Made by a program: the position numbers and the translations under genes
The notes under the pieces: model-generated
Databases searched by the model: none
Seen by the model: the letters and a program-made list of their open reading frames with translations, nothing else
What the model was told of the DNA's origin: nothing
Part shown: one piece after another, positions 20,878-25,145 of the stretch
How positions within the stretch are numbered: the stretch's first letter is position 1
Layout: each line of letters opens with the position of its first letter
Virus record (IMG/VR): IMGVR_UViG_3300004369_000132
Span: 1-25,145 of that record
From: a virus
Direction: 5' to 3' (one strand)
DNA length: 25,145 nt

Positions 20878-21191
20878 TGGCCTTCGAAACAACCAACGGT
20901 AGTTTTGGCGAGACGATCCGCCGGACGATTCAGGATCAGTCGGGTAACGTGATTGATATCTCGGGTGCCACGACCAAAGTGTTTTATTTGCGGGCTCCCA
21001 GCGGGACGGTCACGACCGCAACCGCATCATTTGAGACAGACGGCACAGACGGTGTGCTGACCTACGTGATCGCGACTGGCGTGATCAACGAGACGGGACC
21101 GTGGCAACTGGAGACTCGCGTTGTGACGCCGTCGATTGACAAGACGTCGAAGCCGGAGGACTGGGCTCAGGTCCACGAGAGGTTTTTCTGA
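20877..21191 (+). CDS. BppU-like/Ig-like small tail protein, 104 aa
   Basis: Starts at ATG 20877 in a TAATG overlap. The pattern FGETIRRTIQDQSGNVIDIS followed by TTKVFYLRAPSGTVTTATAS, then GVLTYVIATGVINETGPWQL, resembles the N-terminal domain of the BppU/baseplate-upper-type family (a membrane-distal beta-sandwich in phage adsorption organelles). The protein is nearly all beta. It lies just before the large hub/nozzle-like gene, with a 1-nt overlap. It may connect the nozzle to fibres. The resemblance is moderate. Confidence 0.6.
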   Translation: MAFETTNGSFGETIRRTIQDQSGNVIDISGATTKVFYLRAPSGTVTTATASFETDGTDGVLTYVIATGVINETGPWQLETRVVTPSIDKTSKPEDWAQVHERFF

Positions 21192-23869
21192 TGCAACCTT
21201 ATTACGTTGAAGCCGGGTTTCCAGTGAGTGGTCTGGCCGAGGTTGCGCCGTTCAGTGATCAGGAAGCCGGCACGTCCCCGGACATGCTGAATCTGCTGCC
21301 GTTTGATGCGAAGGGTCGATTGCGTGGTGGACGCCGCCCCGGTTTGACGAAGTACAGCGAGTATCAGATTAACGGGTTGCTGCCGGTCCAGTGCATGGAG
21401 AGCATCAGCGCGACGTATGTGAAGCCGGTTCTGGGTGACGGCACCGTGGCGATGAACGGGAACGACGCGTTGACGACAGGCATGGCCTTTCGCGCGAATG
21501 ACGGGTCCGGCACGATTACCAATGTGGAATCGGCGGAGATGGGTTCGCATACGCATCTGGGTTCGACGTTCGGGCCAGACGGGAAGTGTTACGTCGTGGC
21601 TTACACGACGACCGCCGTCAAGCTCCTGCGAATCCAGACGGACGCGACGGTCGACTACACGGCCAGCATCTTTACGGCCGGGAGTTCCGTGAGTTCCAAG
21701 CAAATGCTGGGTCTGTGTGCGGACGAGGACACGGTCTATCTGTGGTACAAGGACATTGCCGATATCGGTGAAGGGATCATGCGGCTGAATCAGTCGGATG
21801 GCTCGAACCGGGACAGTGTAACGGATGGGGTCTGGATCCGGGCTGAGGACGACGCGACGAACATTGAACGAGTGTTCGGCGGCGTGTCGGGCTGCGGCTG
21901 GGATGTGATCGGCACGGTGACGCACTCGATGATGGTGACGTACCTGGGTTACCTGGTCGTGGTGGGTGCTCCCGACCTGTCCACGACTCCCTCATCGAAC
22001 CAGTTGGTTGTGTATGTGATCAACACGAAGACCGGGATCCCGGACGCGGTCAGCGATCTGGGGATTGACGGGACCAGTTCATCGAATGACCGGGGCATCT
22101 TCATTGACCTGGCGATCGGTCTCGATGGGTTCATCTACGTGCTCTACAAGGATGAGGATCAGGCCTCATCGACAAGCACGGTCACCTACATCCGGAAGAT
22201 CGCCATTGATGGGACAGCGATCTGGGAGATCGAGTACACAGGCAACCCGACGACGGCTGGTGCGTACTCACTGTGCTGGGTGCCGAAACGAAATGTGCTG
22301 GCGGTGTGCGGGAACAATGTGTTCGGGACGGGGGGGCATCTGCTCCTGATTGATCCCGACGCAAAAGGGTTTATCGAGTACCAGGACCTGAGTGTCAGTC
22401 GCAACATGGTGCGGTGTGACGCTGACGGGAGTTTCTACTTCTGGAAAAACGGGTCATCGAACACAATCGCCAAGTTCGATACCGACTTCGTGCAGGTCTG
22501 GGACGTCAGCGATCCGAATACGGATCAGGCACGCGGCAGCCTGAATGCGTACTACAACGCGGGGAATGACGAGACTGGCAGTACGCGCTATCAGGAGTTG
22601 CTGGCGATTTCGGGCGGGACGCTGGTCAAGGTGGAAACGTCAGGCAACACACCCGTGACAGGCGGGGCGTCGTTTTCGGCATCAGCCCGAGTGATTTACG
22701 GGGCACCGTTTGGCGTGCTGTGTTTCTTCGCGGATGGTGAGGACCATTTTTACTACGATGCGGTGCAGTCGGCCGTGCTGGACTGGTCGGACAATCTGGT
22801 CTACGGTGCGTTGCCGGCAGACCTGAACGGGGGCTTCAAATATCTCGAAGTGTGGAACGATCGCGTGCTGGCGTTCGGCCTGACGAACGACCCGAACAAC
22901 TACTACTTCAGTGCCAAGGGTGATCCGTTTGACTGGAAGCTCCAGCAGGGTGTGGCAGGGGCAGCGATTAACGGGACATTGAGTCCCGCCAAGCGGTTTC
23001 CCGAGAAACTGGTTGGAGCGATTCCGTACAATAACGACATCCTGATCATGTGCGGTGATCACTCGCTGTATCAGATGACACTCGACCCGGCCGTGGATGC
23101 CCAGTTGGATTTGATCACGGACAAGATCGGTATGGCACCGGGCAGGGCGTGGTGTAAAGACGGTATGGGGGGCGTGTATTTCTTCGGGAACAGCGGAGGG
23201 ATGTATAAGCTGAGCCTGGATTCACCACCGGTGCGGATCAGTAATCGAACGATCGATGACCGGTTCACCGATGTGGAAATCGCAGAGGTCGACATCCAGA
23301 TGCAGTGGGACCAGAGCCGGCAGGGTGTCTGGGTGATGTTTCATCCTCATTCGAACGCAGCGGCGACACAGTATTTCTTTGACATCCGGACAGAAGGGTT
23401 CTTTCCGGTGAAGTTTGCGAATCCGGCCTACAATCCTGTGTGTTCGACCATTCTGGACCGTGACAATCCGAAGGACGCCAAGGTGATGTTCGGCAATTCC
23501 GATGGGTATGTGCGGTACCTGGACGACGCAGCGAAGGATGACGACGGGACACTGTTTGAGCGATACTTTGTGCTGGGGCCGTGGACCGCGCAGAGTGGTT
23601 CTCTCATGAATGTCATGGTCGAGGAGATGGACGTTGCTGTGGGGAACGGCTCGTTTCTCAAGGCCGAAGTGCTGGTGGGTCCGGATGCCGAGACGGTGAT
23701 CACGGATCGTCGCGTGGCGTATGCAACAAAATGCGAGGAGCGGCGGCGGAATGGTTCGATTCCAAGGATTTCAGGACGGTCCGTGGCGTTAAAGCTCAGC
23801 ACGCAGGGCGACCAGAACGCGGCGTTTGAAGGCGTGCGAATGAAGATGCGTGACCAGAGGAGCTTGTAA
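21191..23869 (+). CDS. Tail nozzle/hub-like protein (beta-propeller-rich)
   Basis: 892 aa in a TGATG overlap. The N-terminus has SPDMLNLLPFDAKGRLRGGR followed by RPGLTKYSEYQ, a pattern typical of podovirus tail nozzle/hub (T7 gp12, P22 gp10-like) proteins, where residues 25-50 form the start of the propeller. The rest is long, strand-rich and rich in repeated D-G-x-x-Y/F-x-V units (for example IGLDGFIYVLYKDEDQASS and DGSFYFWKNGSSNTIAKFD), consistent with a propeller. It would form the tip of a short tail that docks to the adaptor and contacts the host. The C-terminal part (RRVAYATKCEERRRNGSIPR) carries a final helical and basic segment. A near-palindrome copy lies at 23068. Confidence 0.75.
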   Translation: MQPYYVEAGFPVSGLAEVAPFSDQEAGTSPDMLNLLPFDAKGRLRGGRRPGLTKYSEYQINGLLPVQCMESISATYVKPVLGDGTVAMNGNDALTTGMAFRANDGSGTITNVESAEMGSHTHLGSTFGPDGKCYVVAYTTTAVKLLRIQTDATVDYTASIFTAGSSVSSKQMLGLCADEDTVYLWYKDIADIGEGIMRLNQSDGSNRDSVTDGVWIRAEDDATNIERVFGGVSGCGWDVIGTVTHSMMVTYLGYLVVVGAPDLSTTPSSNQLVVYVINTKTGIPDAVSDLGIDGTSSSNDRGIFIDLAIGLDGFIYVLYKDEDQASSTSTVTYIRKIAIDGTAIWEIEYTGNPTTAGAYSLCWVPKRNVLAVCGNNVFGTGGHLLLIDPDAKGFIEYQDLSVSRNMVRCDADGSFYFWKNGSSNTIAKFDTDFVQVWDVSDPNTDQARGSLNAYYNAGNDETGSTRYQELLAISGGTLVKVETSGNTPVTGGASFSASARVIYGAPFGVLCFFADGEDHFYYDAVQSAVLDWSDNLVYGALPADLNGGFKYLEVWNDRVLAFGLTNDPNNYYFSAKGDPFDWKLQQGVAGAAINGTLSPAKRFPEKLVGAIPYNNDILIMCGDHSLYQMTLDPAVDAQLDLITDKIGMAPGRAWCKDGMGGVYFFGNSGGMYKLSLDSPPVRISNRTIDDRFTDVEIAEVDIQMQWDQSRQGVWVMFHPHSNAAATQYFFDIRTEGFFPVKFANPAYNPVCSTILDRDNPKDAKVMFGNSDGYVRYLDDAAKDDDGTLFERYFVLGPWTAQSGSLMNVMVEEMDVAVGNGSFLKAEVLVGPDAETVITDRRVAYATKCEERRRNGSIPRISGRSVALKLSTQGDQNAAFEGVRMKMRDQRSL
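23068..23081. repeat. Near-palindrome copy (GTATCAGATGACAC)
   Basis: One mismatch in the right arm (C for T). It lies in the nozzle/hub-like gene but in a different reading frame from all other copies (Y-Q-M-T), so it may be a chance match. Confidence 0.4.
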
Positions 23870-24144
23870 TGCCACACAGCCTACAGATGCCGCAGATGCC
23901 GCAGATGCCGGCGATGCCTCAGATGCAGCAGAAGCGACCGTTCGGGCCGGTGATGCGAGGCGGGTTGCTGCCGGGTAAGAAGCCGAACCGGTTGCGACGG
24001 TCAGCCCCACCGTTGGATCATGACGACGAGGACGTGATTAAGCCGAATCGTCTGGCGCGTCCGCGAGCGGATATCGATAAACTGAAGACCGATTACAAGA
24101 ATCTGATGGACCGGTATCGAGGAGTCCTGCATGGCCGTCAATGA
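23869..24144 (+). CDS. Small Met/Gln/Pro-rich protein, 91 aa
   Basis: ATG 23869 is in a TAATG overlap after GAGGAGC. The N-terminus is a low-complexity repeat (QMPQMPQMPAMPQMQQK) encoded by 9-bp tandem units. A basic stretch (RGGLLPGKKPNRLRR), an acidic stretch (DHDDEDV) and a C-terminal helix (DIDKLKTDYKNLMDRYRG) follow. It may be a virion or internal protein. No family is recognised. It overlaps the next gene by 14 nt. Confidence 0.65.
   Translation: MPHSLQMPQMPQMPAMPQMQQKRPFGPVMRGGLLPGKKPNRLRRSAPPLDHDDEDVIKPNRLARPRADIDKLKTDYKNLMDRYRGVLHGRQ
23884..23928 (+). repeat. 9-bp tandem repeat (CAGATGCCG)
   Basis: Three exact CAGATGCCG units (23884-23910), then GCGATGCCT and CAGATGCAG variants. 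They code for the Gln-Met-Pro repeat of the 23869 gene. Confidence 0.9.
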
Positions 24145-24346
24145 CAGGAAGTTCGCCGAGAAGAGTACGAATCTGGCTCCGTTGACGCGGACGGCGCAAT
24201 CGTTCTCGCCGGACACGTTTGCGACACCGGACTTCGCACAGGGTCGAGTTGTGCTGGCACAGTTCAAGTTCCCCGGCTCACAGCGGTTGTCGGAGTTCGG
24301 GAAGTCCTACACGAAGAATGGCATTCCGGATGAGGAAGCGCAATGA
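24131..24346 (+). CDS. Small virion-region protein, 71 aa
   Basis: ATG 24131 follows GAGGAGTCC. The sequence MAVNDRKFAEKSTNLAPLTR and FSPDTFATPDFAQGRVVLAQ is polar, with a short C-terminal helix. It ends ATGA-overlapped with the next gene. Function unknown. Confidence 0.62.
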   Translation: MAVNDRKFAEKSTNLAPLTRTAQSFSPDTFATPDFAQGRVVLAQFKFPGSQRLSEFGKSYTKNGIPDEEAQ

Positions 24347-25145
24347 GAGGCTTCAACGGTTCACTGGCTCAGCCAGGCGTATCATTTGATACCGGCTCCG
24401 TCCAGCAGACAGGCGGGCGGCTGTACGGGGTACCTGGTCAGGTCCGTCAGTCGTATTCCGGTCGTCTGTCGTCTCCCGTGGGGACGTCTGGCGGTGGGGT
24501 TGTGGATCGGACGGTTCCGGCAGCGGTTGCGAGCGTGTCACCCGAGGAGCGTACGGCGGCCTCACTGGCCCGCAGCCCGGCGACGATTGGAATTCCGACC
24601 ACAGGGTTCAGTCAGCAGCAACTGCCCGGAGGACGGCTGGCAGACCGCCTGGGCGGTGAGCCACTGCCGCGTCAATTGTTCGGTGATCGTGGCGAGTCAG
24701 CGGATGATCAGGACTACTCGACGTTGCTGCGGGTTTCGCGGTCCCAGTACGACCGAAACCGGGCGGCAGCGTTGTCGGCGTTCGACAGTCAGACGGGCGA
24801 AAACCGGACGGCGTACGAGGCACAGGTTGCGGCAGCGAGGGCAGCGCATGAGCAGCGGTACGCACCGCTGGTGCAGTCGGCTCGGACAGCGTACGACACA
24901 GAGAACCAGCTCGCGCAGGAAGCGTTTGCGCGCCGAGCGAACACTGCAGAGGGGACGTACAATTACATCCGAAGTCGACCGTCGAACACGACCTTTACGA
25001 CAAACTACATACGGGAAGCCGAGCGTGAGTACCAGGCGACACGCGGGGGATATCGGCCGCCCCCGTTCAAATCACCGGCACCAGCGTTCGAGGCGCTACC
25101 ATTCCCTGGTGGGGGCGAATTCAGTTACCCGGAGTTCACGGCACC
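24343..25145 (+). CDS. Partial structural protein with long helical segment, runs off the window
   Basis: ATG 24343 forms an ATGA overlap with the previous stop, after GAGGAAGC. The frame stays open to the last base (267 full codons). The first part is Gly/Ser/Val-rich and probably disordered (residues 1-85). A charged, Ala-rich helical segment follows (about 130-200, with SRSQYDRNRAAALSAFDSQT and YEAQVAAARAAHEQRYAPLV), likely coiled coil. The end is Pro-rich (RPPPFKSPAPAFEALPFPGG). It may be a tail fibre, needle or ejection protein. A perfect palindrome copy encodes V13-S-F-D-T17 near the N-terminus. The end of the gene lies outside the window. Confidence 0.75.
   Translation, partial: MRGFNGSLAQPGVSFDTGSVQQTGGRLYGVPGQVRQSYSGRLSSPVGTSGGGVVDRTVPAAVASVSPEERTAASLARSPATIGIPTTGFSQQQLPGGRLADRLGGEPLPRQLFGDRGESADDQDYSTLLRVSRSQYDRNRAAALSAFDSQTGENRTAYEAQVAAARAAHEQRYAPLVQSARTAYDTENQLAQEAFARRANTAEGTYNYIRSRPSNTTFTTNYIREAEREYQATRGGYRPPPFKSPAPAFEALPFPGGGEFSYPEFTA
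24379..24392. repeat. Dispersed 14-bp palindrome, copy 7 (GTATCATTTGATAC)
   Basis: Perfect copy near the start of the partial last gene, in a Gly/Ser-rich disordered stretch, encoding V-S-F-D-T in the common frame. It is identical over 14 bases to copies 2 and 6. Confidence 0.93.

Noticed and set aside
1-25145. CRISPR arrays, insertion sequences, transposases, attachment sites
   Set aside because: No regularly spaced direct repeats, no transposase-like motifs and no long terminal repeats were seen. The dispersed palindrome is not an IS or CRISPR repeat.

Overview
The window is a contiguous block of a double-stranded DNA tailed-phage genome (free phage or prophage; no integration boundary is visible). 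Every gene I can support is on the + strand. Genes are tightly packed, with ATGA/GTGA/TAATG stop-start overlaps at most junctions. The long minus-strand ORFs behave like shadows of a GC-rich coding strand. Composition looks GC-rich (high fifties per cent by eye). The host cannot be fixed from sequence. A phage-borne CsrA and a PAPS-type sulfotransferase would suit a planctomycete or other environmental host rich in sulfated glycans, but that is a low-confidence inference.

Layout. Positions 1-2161 hold small early or accessory genes: a staphylococcal-nuclease-like protein, an excisionase-type HTH protein, several small unknowns, two small zinc-finger proteins and a clear CsrA. A folded RNA/terminator candidate lies at about 1486-1556. 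Positions 2158-6428 hold a recombination/replication module: a RecE/PDDEXK-type nuclease, a small conserved protein that may bind ssDNA, a ParB-like HTH protein with a C-terminal zinc finger, and an SF2 helicase. Positions 6385-14687 hold packaging and head genes: a candidate small terminase, the large terminase with all expected motifs, portal, scaffold-like protein, major capsid protein and a decoration-like protein, closed by a strong intrinsic terminator at 14711-14744. Positions 14764-25145 hold the neck, short tail and virion-surface genes: a triplicated head-tail adaptor, small beta-rich proteins, a large nozzle/hub-like protein, and a last gene running off the end. No tail sheath, tail tube, tape measure, lysis gene or integrase is seen, so a podovirus-like (short-tailed) virion is the best reading.

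Two things stand out. First, a 14-bp palindrome, GTATCA-NN-TGATAC, occurs seven times with perfect arms (414, 4280, 6981, 11876, 14719, 20195, 24379) plus several near copies. It lies in gaps, in protein linkers and inside the terminator stem. Copies inside genes are nearly always in the same frame, reading V-S-x-D-T with the same codons. It looks like a genome-wide protein-binding site. The encoded HTH and ParB-like proteins are candidate binders. Second, a glycosyltransferase and a sulfotransferase form an overlapping pair inside the virion structural genes, suggesting that the phage makes or sulfates a glycan on its particle or its host. The three-in-one adaptor protein and the phage CsrA also deserve attention.
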